Below are positions 16,220-27,271 of a stretch of 64,000 nt of DNA, piece after piece. Location of the stretch: contig NZ_JACIEN010000001.1 of NCBI RefSeq assembly GCF_014196925.1, positions 1,364,001-1,428,000 of the forward strand, written 5' to 3'. A program made the translations under genes and the position numbers. Numbering within the stretch: position 1 is the stretch's first letter; every line of letters starts with the position of its first letter. The notes beneath the pieces are model-generated. The model saw nothing but the letters and a program-made list of their open reading frames with translations. It did not search any database and had not been told where the DNA came from. Source of the DNA: Chelatococcus caeni (lineage in GTDB: Bacteria; Pseudomonadota; Alphaproteobacteria; Rhizobiales; Beijerinckiaceae).

Positions 16220-16639
16220 ATGATCGCCGGCACCACATCCACAACCCCGACGCGAGCCGTCGGGCGCCTGTTCCTGCGCACCGCCGTGATCGCCGCCCTG
16301 GCCGGCCTCGGCCTCGGCATCTTCATGGGCGCGTCGCACGACCACACCTTCCGCACCGTGCACGCGCACATCAATCTCGTCGGCTGGGTCTCGCTCTTCC
16401 TGTTCGGGCTGTTCTACGCCCTGATCGGGACGGTTTCGGCCCGCCTGGCGAAAATCCACTACGGGCTGGCAACCGGCGGGCTCGTCCTGTTCGCGGTCGG
16501 CCTTCCCGGCATTGCCTTGGGGCTCCCCTGGGGCGAGCCGGTCGCGATCCTGGCGTCCTTTGCGACCCTGTTCTCCATGGCGCTCTTCGCCTATGTGGTC
16601 TTCACGGCCGGCGAGGCGGCGAACCCCGCCGCAGGCTAG
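16220..16639 (+). CDS. Small four-helix membrane protein with oxidase-like His motif
   Basis: The 139-residue protein has four hydrophobic segments at about residues 18-38, 47-70, 80-101 and 107-130. HAHINLVGW at the start of the second helix resembles the heme-ligand helix of cytochrome oxidase subunit I and related NO-reductase-like proteins. It is far too short to be an oxidase subunit. Relatives I recall are annotated only as membrane proteins. GAGGGG stands eight bases before the ATG. A heme-binding or accessory role is a guess. Confidence 0.72.
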   Translation: MIAGTTSTTPTRAVGRLFLRTAVIAALAGLGLGIFMGASHDHTFRTVHAHINLVGWVSLFLFGLFYALIGTVSARLAKIHYGLATGGLVLFAVGLPGIALGLPWGEPVAILASFATLFSMALFAYVVFTAGEAANPAAG

Positions 16640-16791
16640 CTGGTCCCGCGGGATCTGCGCCGGTCGGGGAAAACAAACCTTGACCGCGCCCCCGCGGACG
16701 TGGTGTTTCCGATCCGTTCCCGTCCCTGCGGCAGCCATGCGATACTGCCGGCGGGGCGAATCGGTTTTTGACGAGGGGTTGGGCAGCGGCA

Positions 16792-18855
16792 ATGACGGAT
16801 GCGGGCGATCTGTTCGGCGGCGGAGGCAACGCAGCGGCGGCCCGCAAGGCGGCGCGCCCGTCCGCGAAGCTCCCGGTGGACCAGGCGTCCTTGCCGGGCC
16901 GCGCCAATGGCACGCCGACCGAGGCCGGCTATACCGCCGCCTCCATCGAGGTGCTCGAGGGACTGGAGCCGGTGCGCCGGCGCCCCGGCATGTACATCGG
17001 CGGCACCGACGAGAAGGCGCTGCATCACCTCTTCGCGGAGGTGATCGACAATGCGATGGACGAGGCGGTAGCCGGCCATGCGACCTTCATCGAGGTCGAG
17101 CTCGAGGAGAGCGGCTTCCTGCGCGTGACGGACAACGGCCGCGGCATACCCATCGATCCGCACCCGAAGTTCCCTGAGAAGTCGGCGCTCGAGGTCATCC
17201 TCACCACGCTGCATGCGGGCGGCAAGTTCGATTCCAAGGTCTACGAGACGTCCGGCGGCCTGCACGGCGTCGGTGTCTCCGTGGTCAACGCGCTGGCCGA
17301 GCGGCTGGAGGTCGAGGTGGCGCGCAGCCAGATGCTCTATCGCCAGGTCTATGCGCGCGGCGTCGCCATGGGGCCGCTGGAGACCGTCGGACGGGTGCAG
17401 AACCGCCGCGGCACCACCGTGCGCTTCAAGCCCGATGCCACCATCTTCAAGGAAGGCGCGACCTTCAATCCGCGCCGCCTGTTCAAGATGGCGCGCTCCA
17501 AGGCCTATCTCTTCGGCGGCGTCGAGATCCGCTGGCGCTGCGCCCCTGCCCTCGCCGAGAAGCAGGAAGGCGTGCCGAGCGAGGCGACCTTCAAGTTCCC
17601 CGGCGGCCTCAAGGACTATCTCGCGCGCGAGATCGACGGCAGCGAGCTCGTCTGCGACCAGATCTTCTCCGGGCGCATCGACAAGCCGGGCGGACACGGC
17701 TCGCTCGAATGGGCGGTGGCCTGGCTGTCGCGCGACGACGGATTCGTCTCCTCCTACTGCAACACCATCCCGACGCCGGAAGGCGGCACGCACGAGTCGG
17801 GCCTGCGCATGGCCCTGCTGCGCGGCCTGCGCGACCATGCCGAGCGTGTCGGCCAGGCCAAGCGCGCCGGCCAGGTCACCACCGACGACGTCATGGCGAC
17901 CTGCGCCGGCATGCTCTCGGTCTTCATCCGCGAGCCGGAATTCCAGGGCCAGACCAAGGACAAGCTGGCGACGCTGGAAGCCTCGCGCATCGTCGAGGGC
18001 GCCGTGCGCGATGCCTTCGACCACTGGCTGGCGGCAGCCCCGCAGCAGGCCTCGCGCCTGCTCGACTGGACCATTGAACGCGCCGAGGAGCGCCTGCGCC
18101 GCCGCGCCGAGAAGGAGGTGGCGCGCAAGACCGCGACGCGCAAGCTGCGCCTGCCCGGCAAGCTCGCCGACTGCACCAACGCGGGCGCGGCGGGCTCCGA
18201 GCTTTTCATCGTCGAGGGCGACTCGGCCGGCGGCAGCGCCAAGCAGGCGCGCGACCGCGCGACCCAGGCCGTGCTGCCATTGCGCGGCAAGATCCTCAAC
18301 GTCGCCTCGGCCGGCCGCGAGAAGCTGGCGCAGAACCAGCAGCTCGCCGATCTCGTGCAGGCGCTCGGCTGCGGCACCGGCTCCCACTACCGCGACGACG
18401 ACCTGCGCTACGAGAAGATCGTCATCATGACGGACGCCGACGTCGACGGCGCCCATATCGCATCGCTGCTCATCACCTTCTTCTGGCAGCAGATGCCGCG
18501 GCTGATCGACAACGGCCATCTCTATCTCGCCGTGCCGCCGCTCTACCGGCTGACGCACGGCGGCAAGACGGTCTACGCCCGCGACGATGCCCATCGCCAG
18601 GAGCTGATGGACAGCGTGTTCAAGGGCAAGAAGGTCGAGATCGGCCGCTTCAAGGGCCTCGGCGAGATGCTGCCGGCGCAGCTCAAGGAGACGACCATGG
18701 CGCCGGCCAAGCGCCTGCTCTACAAGGTCGTCGTGCTGGCCGAGGCCAAGGGCGACACGACGGACACGGTCGACCGGCTCATGGGCAACAAGCCGGAGGC
18801 GCGCTTCGCCTTCATCCAGGAACGCGCCGCCTTCGCGCGCGAGCTCGACATCTGA
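16792..18855 (+). CDS. parE: DNA topoisomerase IV subunit B
   Basis: ParE is the ATPase subunit of topoisomerase IV, which unlinks daughter chromosomes with ParC. The 687-residue protein has the GHKL ATPase motifs (EVIDNAMDEAVAG, DNGRGIPID, GLHGVGVSVVNALAE), a transducer domain, and a TOPRIM domain with EGDSAGGSAKQARDR and MTDADVDGAHI. Its length and short Gly/Ala-rich N-terminus fit alphaproteobacterial ParE rather than GyrB. The ATG at 16792 starts the usual MTDAGDLFGG; a TTG at 16768 is open but less likely. parC is not in the window. Confidence 0.95.
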   Translation: MTDAGDLFGGGGNAAAARKAARPSAKLPVDQASLPGRANGTPTEAGYTAASIEVLEGLEPVRRRPGMYIGGTDEKALHHLFAEVIDNAMDEAVAGHATFIEVELEESGFLRVTDNGRGIPIDPHPKFPEKSALEVILTTLHAGGKFDSKVYETSGGLHGVGVSVVNALAERLEVEVARSQMLYRQVYARGVAMGPLETVGRVQNRRGTTVRFKPDATIFKEGATFNPRRLFKMARSKAYLFGGVEIRWRCAPALAEKQEGVPSEATFKFPGGLKDYLAREIDGSELVCDQIFSGRIDKPGGHGSLEWAVAWLSRDDGFVSSYCNTIPTPEGGTHESGLRMALLRGLRDHAERVGQAKRAGQVTTDDVMATCAGMLSVFIREPEFQGQTKDKLATLEASRIVEGAVRDAFDHWLAAAPQQASRLLDWTIERAEERLRRRAEKEVARKTATRKLRLPGKLADCTNAGAAGSELFIVEGDSAGGSAKQARDRATQAVLPLRGKILNVASAGREKLAQNQQLADLVQALGCGTGSHYRDDDLRYEKIVIMTDADVDGAHIASLLITFFWQQMPRLIDNGHLYLAVPPLYRLTHGGKTVYARDDAHRQELMDSVFKGKKVEIGRFKGLGEMLPAQLKETTMAPAKRLLYKVVVLAEAKGDTTDTVDRLMGNKPEARFAFIQERAAFARELDI

Positions 18856-18866
18856 CCCCTGGAAGG

Positions 18867-19604
18867 TCAGCTGCGCTGCAGCCAGGCGGCGAGTGCCGCA
18901 TTGACCGCGTCCGGCCGCTCCATCGTCGAGAGATGGCCGCAACCGGGCACAACGACGAGCGAGGACGCGGGGATGGCGCCCGCCATCTCCTCCGCCGTGA
19001 CCGGCGGCGTAATCTCATCCTCCTGACCGACGAGAACGAGCGTCGGCACGGCGATCCGCGTCAGTCCGGGGCGCGCATCGGGCCGCGCCATGATGGCGCG
19101 CTGCTGGCGCACGAAGGCTTGCGCGCCGGTATCGACCATCATGCCGCGCACCTCCCCTTCGAGCGCCTTGTCCGAGAGCCGCTCCCGCGCGACGAGGCGC
19201 TGCCAGAGCACGGGATGCACCTCCTCGAAACGCCCCTGCTCGGCGAGGGCGATAAGGCGGCGGCGATTGGCGCTCGCCTCCTCGGTGTCCGGCCGCGCCG
19301 TCGTGTCGAGCAATGCAAGCCGCGTCACCCGCTCAGGCGCCAGGCGCATGACTGCGAGCGCCACATAGCCGCCCATGGACAGGCCGCCCAGGGCGAAGCG
19401 CTCCGGCGCCGCGGCGAGGAGGCGTTGCGCCATGCCTTCGAGCGTGTCGTCGAGCCGGTTTTCCGCCACGACGACGGTGCGCTTCCCCGCGAAGGCGCGT
19501 ATTTGCGGGGCGAAGAGCGTCCCCGTGCAGTTGAGCCCAGGCACAAGCACCAGCGGCTCACCGCCAATGCTATGCAATCGTTCGACAACCGGCCTTTGCG
19601 ACAT
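18867..19604 (-). CDS. Alpha/beta-fold hydrolase
   Basis: The 245-residue protein has the nucleophile elbow GLSMGG near residue 94, an acid in GQEDEITPP near 192 and a histidine in GCGHLSTMERPD near 220, forming a complete Ser-Asp-His triad. VPGLNCTG supplies the oxyanion region. It has no signal peptide. The family includes esterases, lactonases and C-C hydrolases, and the substrate is not evident. It ends 11 bases from the convergent parE stop and is divergent from the DEAD-box helicase gene. Confidence 0.86.
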   Translation of the reverse strand: MSQRPVVERLHSIGGEPLVLVPGLNCTGTLFAPQIRAFAGKRTVVVAENRLDDTLEGMAQRLLAAAPERFALGGLSMGGYVALAVMRLAPERVTRLALLDTTARPDTEEASANRRRLIALAEQGRFEEVHPVLWQRLVARERLSDKALEGEVRGMMVDTGAQAFVRQQRAIMARPDARPGLTRIAVPTLVLVGQEDEITPPVTAEEMAGAIPASSLVVVPGCGHLSTMERPDAVNAALAAWLQRS

Positions 19605-19736
19605 TGACTTTGCCCGTGATCCTCTTATGGTCCGCGCAAGCGTAGCGGGCAGTGAGCGGCGACTGACGCGCCGTACGCGTCACAAGGTCTCCCTTGGCCT
19701 TAAACCCAATCCGCAGACGCATAATCACGGACGTCG

Positions 19737-22019
<2,283 letters not shown>

Positions 22020-22031
22020 GCGTACGGTGCA

Positions 22032-22057
22032 GGAGCGCGGCGCTAAGGCCGCGCTCC
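22032..22057. terminator. Bidirectional 10-bp stem-loop between helicase and TfoX gene
   Basis: GGAGCGCGGC (22032-22041) pairs perfectly with GCCGCGCTCC (22048-22057) over a six-base loop. The stem overlaps the stop codon of the convergent TfoX-like gene and follows the helicase stop by 13 bases. It lacks a T-run. Confidence 0.6.
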
Positions 22058-22363
22058 GGCGATGCTCAAGGCACGGGCGGAGAGATCCGCCAGCATGTCC
22101 GGCTCGTCATAGGCGGCGTCCGGCAGCAGCCAGTAGGACAGGGTCACCACCCGGCCGTCCTTGCGCGCATAGGCGAACGGCCGCGAGCCGAGATGCCCGA
22201 GGGCCTCGGCAAAGGCGGCGTCTGTCTTGAGATAGACCTCGCCGTCCACCGCGAGCGCGAACATCTTCCCTTCGGCATAGATGCCGAGACCGCCGAACAT
22301 GCGCCTGATGCCGACCGGGCGGAAAGGCGCGAAGAGTTCGGCGATGTCGTCCGCGTCGCGCAA
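22043..22363 (-). CDS. TfoX/Sxy N-terminal domain protein
   Basis: The 106-residue product is a stand-alone TfoX N-terminal domain (RRMFGGLGIYAEGKMFALAVDGEVYLKTD). In gammaproteobacteria TfoX governs competence, but these short alphaproteobacterial forms have no proven role. The start is a TTG placed directly after the sufA stop (TGATTG in the minus strand), which indicates translational coupling, so it is the last gene of the suf transcript. No separate ribosome site is visible. Confidence 0.85.
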   Translation of the reverse strand: MRDADDIAELFAPFRPVGIRRMFGGLGIYAEGKMFALAVDGEVYLKTDAAFAEALGHLGSRPFAYARKDGRVVTLSYWLLPDAAYDEPDMLADLSARALSIAGARP

Positions 22364-22744
22364 TCAGGCGCCTGCGAGCTGCTCCGGCCGCGCGGGGGTG
22401 ATGGCGACGGATTCGCCGCATCCGCAAGCCGACGTCTGGTTGGGATTGTTGAAGACGAACTGGGCCGACAGCTTGTCGACCTTGTAGTCCATCTCCGTGC
22501 CGAGCAGAAACAGGACGGCCTTGGGATCGACAAGGATGGTGACGCCCTTGTCCTCGATCACCTCGTCACCGGGCTTGATCGCCTCGGCATATTCCATCGT
22601 GTATTCCATGCCGGCGCAGCCGCCGTTCTTGACACCGACGCGCACGCCGACGATCGGCCTGTCGGCACTGGCGATGATCGCCTTGACGCGCTCGGCGGCC
22701 GCGTCGCTCATGCCCATGATCTTGAGGGAGCGAATTGCACCCAT
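22364..22744 (-). CDS. sufA: Fe-S cluster assembly A-type carrier SufA
   Basis: The 126-residue protein is an A-type Fe-S carrier that receives clusters from SufBCD and passes them to apo-proteins. It has the three family cysteines: one in GGCAGMEY and two in ACGCGES near residue 106. Length and motif spacing are normal. GGAGGAG lies before the ATG. It follows a VOC gene after 168 bases, a wider gap than elsewhere in the operon, so it may have its own promoter as well. Confidence 0.93.
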   Translation of the reverse strand: MGAIRSLKIMGMSDAAAERVKAIIASADRPIVGVRVGVKNGGCAGMEYTMEYAEAIKPGDEVIEDKGVTILVDPKAVLFLLGTEMDYKVDKLSAQFVFNNPNQTSACGCGESVAITPARPEQLAGA

Positions 22745-22912
22745 TCCGGCTCCTCCTTGCAGGGTTCAAGGCCCTGAGGTCGAGATTCCCACTAAAGATA
22801 GTCATTGGGCGGCACAACGTCGAGGGCACGGCGCCTGTCGCCGGTCTCATCTGGCGCTGCCCGTGCTGCAGTCCCGTCCCCCGGCTCGTCGGGCGCGCGC
22901 GAGAAATGCGAC

Positions 22913-23341
22913 TCAGTAGACCGTCCAGACGCCGGGCGTGAGCAGTTCGACGAGATGCCCGTCCGGGTCGCGGAAATAGATGCTGCGCCCGCCGCGCGGC
23001 CATTCGGTCCGCCCCTCGATGGCGACGCCGTGAGTCGCGAGCCGCGCCTCCCAGGCCGCCATGTCCTCGGCAGCCACGCCAAGGCCGACATGCAGCGGCC
23101 CCTGCCCGTCGTGCGGCGGGATGGTGCCGCCGGGGAGCGTCACGGTCGCCAGCGTCTCGCCGCGCTTGAAGAGCAGCAGGACGCTCGCCGGCCCGAGCGG
23201 ATAGGCCGCGAAGCGCTGGTCGCTCACCTGGGCCTCTAGCCCGAGCACCTTCTCGTAGAAACCACACGCCCGGCCGAGGTCGTCCACGTAGAGCGCCGTC
23301 TCGACGACGGCCGTGATCCGCGGCCCTGCCTCGCCCGCCAT
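22913..23341 (-). CDS. VOC-family protein inside the suf operon
   Basis: This 142-residue single-domain VOC protein (VVETALYVDDLGRACGFYEKVLG at the start, IYFRDPDGHLVELLTPG at the end) lies between the DUF59 gene and sufA. It starts only seven bases after the DUF59 stop codon, so it is almost surely cotranscribed and perhaps coupled. His, His and Glu metal ligands typical of VOC dioxygenases or lyases may be present (ETALY, PLHVGLG, HLVEL). Its link to Fe-S assembly is unknown. I do not know this gene from the standard rhizobial suf operon. Confidence 0.85.
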   Translation of the reverse strand: MAGEAGPRITAVVETALYVDDLGRACGFYEKVLGLEAQVSDQRFAAYPLGPASVLLLFKRGETLATVTLPGGTIPPHDGQGPLHVGLGVAAEDMAAWEARLATHGVAIEGRTEWPRGGRSIYFRDPDGHLVELLTPGVWTVY

Positions 23342-23348
23342 ATCGGCC

Positions 23349-23732
23349 TCACCACATGTCGAGGGCGATGCGCGCCTCGTCCGACATGCGGCTCTGGTCC
23401 CACGGCGGATCGAAGACCATGTTGACGACGACGGACTGCACGCCGGGCACGGCGGCGACCGCGCCCTCCACCCAGCCCGGCATCTCGCCAGCCACCGGGC
23501 AGCCCGGCGCCGTCAGCGTCATGTCGATCGTCACGTTGCGTCCGTCGTCGATGTCAACGCGGTAGATCAGGCCGAGCTCGTAGATGTCGGCGGGGATCTC
23601 GGGATCGTACACCGTCTTCAGCGCCGCCACGATGTCGTCGGTCAGCCGGTCCACCTCCTCGGGCGGCAGCTGGCCGGCGAGCTCGATGTCGGGCGCGTTC
23701 GGCTTCACGTCGCTGCTGTCGGCTTGCGTCAC
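23349..23732 (-). CDS. sufT: SUF-associated DUF59/MIP18-family Fe-S assembly protein
   Basis: The 127-residue protein belongs to the MIP18/DUF59 family, which helps mature Fe-S proteins under high demand. It has the DPEIPADIYELGLIY and TLTAPGCPVAGEMP stretches, with the single conserved cysteine in the latter. In Agrobacterium the gene at this position is called sufX. It begins 10 bases after sufS ends. Confidence 0.92.
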   Translation of the reverse strand: MTQADSSDVKPNAPDIELAGQLPPEEVDRLTDDIVAALKTVYDPEIPADIYELGLIYRVDIDDGRNVTIDMTLTAPGCPVAGEMPGWVEGAVAAVPGVQSVVVNMVFDPPWDQSRMSDEARIALDMW

Positions 23733-23742
23733 GAATGCCTCC

Positions 23743-24987
23743 TCAGGCGAACAGCCGTTCGGCCTTCATCAATGCGTCGGCGAGGTTATCGACCTCCTCG
23801 AGCGTGTTGTACAGGGCAAATGAGGCGCGGCAGGTCGACGTCGTCCCGAAGCGCGCGAGCAGCGGCATGGCGCAATGCGTGCCGGCGCGAACCGCGACCC
23901 CGGCGCGATCGATGACGGTGGCGACGTCATGGGCATGCGCCCCCTTCATCTCGAAGGACACGATGGCCCCCTTGTTCGCAGCGCGGCCGATGATGCGCAG
24001 GGCGTTCAAGGCGCCGAGCCGCTCATGCGCATAGTCGCGCAGCTTCTCCTCATGGGCGAGGATCGCCGTGCGCCCGAGCTTCTCGACGAAGCGCACCGCG
24101 GCACCGAGCCCGATCGCCTCGACGATCGGCGGCGTGCCGGCCTCGAAGCGATGCGGCGGGGCATTGTAGGTGACGGTGTCCGTCGTGACGGTCTCGATCA
24201 TCTCGCCGCCGCCGTTGAAGGGCGGCATCGCCTCGAGCCACTTGCGCTTGCCGTAGAGCACGCCGATGCCCGTCGGCCCGTACACCTTGTGCCCGGTGAA
24301 GACGTAGAAATCGGCGTCGAGGTCGCGCACGTCGACCGGCAGGTGCACGGCGCCCTGGCTGCCGTCGACGAGCACGGGAATGCCGCGGGCATGGGCGATG
24401 CGCACGATGTCCTTCACCGGCGTCACCGTGCCGAGCACGTTCGACATATGCGTGATGGCGACGATCTTCGTGCGCTCGGTGAGCAGCTTCTCGAATTCGT
24501 CGAGGAGGAAGTTGCCCTCCTCGTCCACCGGCGCCCATTTGATGACGGCGCCGCTGCGTTCGCGGTGGAAGTGCCAGGGAACGATGTTGGAGTGATGCTC
24601 CATGATGGAGATCACGATCTCGTCGCCCTCGCCGATTCCCGCCAGCCGCCCGTAAGAGGCAGCGACGAGATTGATGGCTTCCGTCGCCGAGCGGGTGAAG
24701 ACGATCTCCTCCGTGCTCTCGGCATTGAGATAGCCGCGGACCGCCTCGCGCGCGTCCTCGAAGGCCTCGGTCGTCGCATTGGCCATGTAGTGCAGGCCAC
24801 GATGGACGTTGGCGTAGGCGTTCTCGAAGCTGTAGGTCATCGCCTCGATGACGGCGCGGGGCTTCTGGGCCGAGGCGGCGCTGTCGAGATAGACGAGCGG
24901 CTTGCCGTAGACCTCGCGGGCGAGGATCGGGAACTCGCGGCGCACGGCCGCGACGTCGAAGGTGCCGATCGGTTCGATCCTGTTCAT
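23743..24987 (-). CDS. sufS: SufS-type cysteine desulfurase
   Basis: SufS is a PLP enzyme that takes sulfur from cysteine for Fe-S cluster building. This 414-residue protein has the PLP lysine in FTGHKVYGPTG and the catalytic cysteine in TSTCRASFALYNT, in the short loop of group II desulfurases. The ATG at 24987 is chosen because MNRIEPIGTFDVAAVRREFPIL is the normal start (split here as MNRIEPIGTF and DVAAVRREFPIL); the frame is open to 25152 only because it runs through a repeat element. No sufE gene is seen nearby, so the sulfur acceptor is encoded elsewhere or is SufB. Confidence 0.95.
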   Translation of the reverse strand: MNRIEPIGTFDVAAVRREFPILAREVYGKPLVYLDSAASAQKPRAVIEAMTYSFENAYANVHRGLHYMANATTEAFEDAREAVRGYLNAESTEEIVFTRSATEAINLVAASYGRLAGIGEGDEIVISIMEHHSNIVPWHFHRERSGAVIKWAPVDEEGNFLLDEFEKLLTERTKIVAITHMSNVLGTVTPVKDIVRIAHARGIPVLVDGSQGAVHLPVDVRDLDADFYVFTGHKVYGPTGIGVLYGKRKWLEAMPPFNGGGEMIETVTTDTVTYNAPPHRFEAGTPPIVEAIGLGAAVRFVEKLGRTAILAHEEKLRDYAHERLGALNALRIIGRAANKGAIVSFEMKGAHAHDVATVIDRAGVAVRAGTHCAMPLLARFGTTSTCRASFALYNTLEEVDNLADALMKAERLFA

Positions 24988-25011
24988 GGTCGCATCACTC
25001 GCATGGGCACC

Positions 25012-25143
25012 CTGATCCTCCCCCTTCAGGGGGAGGTGGCTCGCGAAGCGAGACGGAGGGGGCATCTGCGCTTCACAGATGCCTGCCCCCCACCCGTCTC
25101 GGTCCTTCAACCGATCCACCCTCCCCTCAAGGGGAGGGATCAG
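25012..25143. repeat. MITE-like palindromic intergenic repeat inside the suf operon
   Basis: About 130 bases between sufD and sufS form one large imperfect palindrome with nested hairpins. Hairpins are CCTCCCCC/GGGGGAGG (25017-25036), CTCGC/GCGAG (25040-25052), GCATCTG/CAGATGC (25062-25082, the centre) and CCCTCCCC/GGGGAGGG (25119-25138). The ends read CTGATCC and GGATCAG as terminal inverted repeats. Elements of this GGCTCGC-GAAGCGAG type recur in rhizobial genomes (RIME-like mosaics). It will fold strongly in the suf mRNA. Confidence 0.75.
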
Positions 25144-25188
25144 AACCGCCATCCAATCCCAGAGCGCGGCCTGCGCCGCGCCCGTCGG

Positions 25189-26511
25189 TCACGTCCGCTC
25201 GCCGAGCCAGCCTTCCGCCCGGGCGACGAGTTCCTCGCGCACGGCCTCGTCCTCGACGAGTTCCAGCGCCTCGCCGAGGAAGGCCTGCACCAGGAGTGCC
25301 TCGGCCACCGCACGCGGCAGGCCGCGGGCCGTGAGGTAGAACAAGAGGTCGTCGTCGAGCTCGCCGCAGGTGGCGCCGTGGGCGCACTGCACGTCGTCGG
25401 CGAAGATCTCCAGCTCCGGCTTGTTGTTCATCGTCGCCGTCTCGGAGAGCAGCAGCGCGGCGGACATCATGCGCCCGTCGGTCTTCTGCGCGTCCGGGCG
25501 CACGATGATCTTGCCCTGGAAGACGCCGGTCGCCTCCCCGTCGATCACGGTCTTGAACAGCTCGCGGCTGTCGCAATGCGGCACCGCATGATCGACCACC
25601 AGCGTCGTGTCGGCGTGCTGGCGCCCGCGCAGCATGGTCGCCCCGCCGAGCGTCAGGCTGGAATGCTCGCCCGCAAAGGCGAGGAACACCTGGTGCCGCG
25701 ACAGGCTGCCGCCCGTCACCGCGCCGAGCGAGGTCAGCTTCGCCTCGGCCCCCAGCGTCACGGCCAGGGTCGAGAGCGCGATGGCATCGGCCTGCTCGGC
25801 GTTGAGGCGCGCATGGGTGATCGTCGTGCCGTTGCCGGCGACGATCTCGACCACCGAATTGGCCTGGTAGGCCGCCGTGCCGACGCCCTCGTGGCTCTCG
25901 TGGACCGTAACCGAGGCGCCGTCCTCGACGAGGATCACGATGCGCGGCGCCGTGGCGAAGGGGCTGGCGCCACCGTTGACGAACCTGAGGTGCAGCGCCT
26001 TGTCCACGGCGGTGCCGGCCGCAACCTTGATGAGCGCGCCGTCCATCATGAAGGCACTGTTCAGCGCGAGGGCGAAGTTGCCCTTGGCGACCGCCACCTT
26101 GCCCATCTCGGCGAGGAGCGGATGCCCCTCGGCAAGCGCCGCCGCGAGCGGCGTCACCGTGACCCCGGCCGGCAGCGCGGCAAGGTCCGAGCGCTCGGCC
26201 ACGAGGTGGCCGTTGGCGAAGGACAGCCGCACCGCATCGACCTTGGCGAAGGCGCGCCCCTTGTCGACGAGCGCGGCCGCATCGGCGGGGCGCTCGGCGA
26301 GTGGCGCCGCCTCGCGCACGGCGCTGCGCAGGTCGGTGTACTTCCACTCCTCCACGCGCCGGTTGGGAAGGCCGGCAGCGGCGATGAGGGCAAAGGCCTC
26401 GTCGCGCCCGCGCGCGATCTCGCCCGAGCCCGGGAGCTTGTCCTTGAGGTCCTCGAAACGCTCTACGAGCGCGACCTCGGCGGCAGTCCTGATCGGTGTG
26501 ATTTCAGCCAT
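25189..26511 (-). CDS. sufD: Fe-S cluster scaffold subunit SufD
   Basis: SufD joins SufB and SufC in the SufBC2D scaffold that builds Fe-S clusters. The 440-residue protein has the SufBD-type beta-helix and the C-terminal block HGATCGELDDDLLFYLTARG, in which the His and acidic residues are conserved. The start at 26511 gives MAEITPIRTAAEVALVERF and has GAGGGCGG upstream; sufC ends just ten bases before. The 3' gap to sufS is unusually wide because of the palindromic repeat. Confidence 0.94.
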   Translation of the reverse strand: MAEITPIRTAAEVALVERFEDLKDKLPGSGEIARGRDEAFALIAAAGLPNRRVEEWKYTDLRSAVREAAPLAERPADAAALVDKGRAFAKVDAVRLSFANGHLVAERSDLAALPAGVTVTPLAAALAEGHPLLAEMGKVAVAKGNFALALNSAFMMDGALIKVAAGTAVDKALHLRFVNGGASPFATAPRIVILVEDGASVTVHESHEGVGTAAYQANSVVEIVAGNGTTITHARLNAEQADAIALSTLAVTLGAEAKLTSLGAVTGGSLSRHQVFLAFAGEHSSLTLGGATMLRGRQHADTTLVVDHAVPHCDSRELFKTVIDGEATGVFQGKIIVRPDAQKTDGRMMSAALLLSETATMNNKPELEIFADDVQCAHGATCGELDDDLLFYLTARGLPRAVAEALLVQAFLGEALELVEDEAVREELVARAEGWLGERT

Positions 26512-26521
26512 CGTGCCGCCC

Positions 26522-27271
26522 TCACGCCGCCTGCTCGCGGTAATCCGCATAGCCGCTCGCCTCGAGCTCGAGGGCAAGCTCCTTGCCGCCGGAGCGCACG
26601 ATGCGGCCATTGGCCATCACGTGCACCGTATCGGGCACGATATGGTTGAGCAGTCGCTGGTAGTGGGTGATGACGAGGAAGGCGCGGGCCGGGTCGCGCA
26701 GCGTGTTGACGCCCTCGGCGACGATCTTGAGCGCATCGATGTCGAGGCCCGAGTCCGTCTCGTCGAGGATGCAGAAGCGCGGCTCCAGGAGGGCCATCTG
26801 CAGGATCTCCATGCGCTTCTTCTCGCCGCCGGAGAAGCCGACGTTGAGGCCGCGGCGCAACATTTCCTGATCGATGTGAAGCTCTTGGGCTGCAGCCTTC
26901 ACGCGCTTCATGAACTCGGGCGTGGTCAGCTCCGCCTCCTCGCGCGCCTTGCGCTGGGCGTTCATGATCGCCTTGAGGAAGGTCATGGTCGAGACGCCGG
27001 GGATCTCGAGCGGGTACTGGAAGGCGAGGAACACACCCCTGGCCGCGCGCTCGTTGGGCTCGAGCTCGAGGATGTTCTCGCCGTCGACGAGGATCTCGCC
27101 GTCGAGGACCTCGTACTCCTCCTTGCCGGCGATGACATAGGACAGCGTCGACTTGCCCGAGCCGTTCGGGCCCATGATGGCGGCGACCTCGCCGGCCTTC
27201 ACGGAGAGGTCGAGCCCGTTGAGGATGCGCTTGCCCTCGATTTCGACGACGAGGTTGTTGATCTGAAGCAT
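26522..27271 (-). CDS. sufC: Fe-S assembly ATPase SufC
   Basis: SufC is the ABC-type ATPase of the SufBCD complex. The 249-residue protein has Walker A GPNGSGKST near residue 35, the signature LNVGFSGGEKKRMEI and Walker B RFCILDETDSGLD, as in authentic SufC. The start is the ATG at 27271 (MLQINNLVVEIEG). The frame is open far upstream but that part overlaps sufB in another frame and is not real. Confidence 0.95.
   Translation of the reverse strand: MLQINNLVVEIEGKRILNGLDLSVKAGEVAAIMGPNGSGKSTLSYVIAGKEEYEVLDGEILVDGENILELEPNERAARGVFLAFQYPLEIPGVSTMTFLKAIMNAQRKAREEAELTTPEFMKRVKAAAQELHIDQEMLRRGLNVGFSGGEKKRMEILQMALLEPRFCILDETDSGLDIDALKIVAEGVNTLRDPARAFLVITHYQRLLNHIVPDTVHVMANGRIVRSGGKELALELEASGYADYREQAA

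Noticed and set aside
16636-18942. Minus-strand ORF of 768 codons over parE
   Set aside because: It is the complement of parE, which has all topoisomerase motifs.
24988-25152. N-terminal extension of sufS (55 residues)
   Set aside because: The extension is a translation of the palindromic repeat; the conserved SufS start is at 24987.
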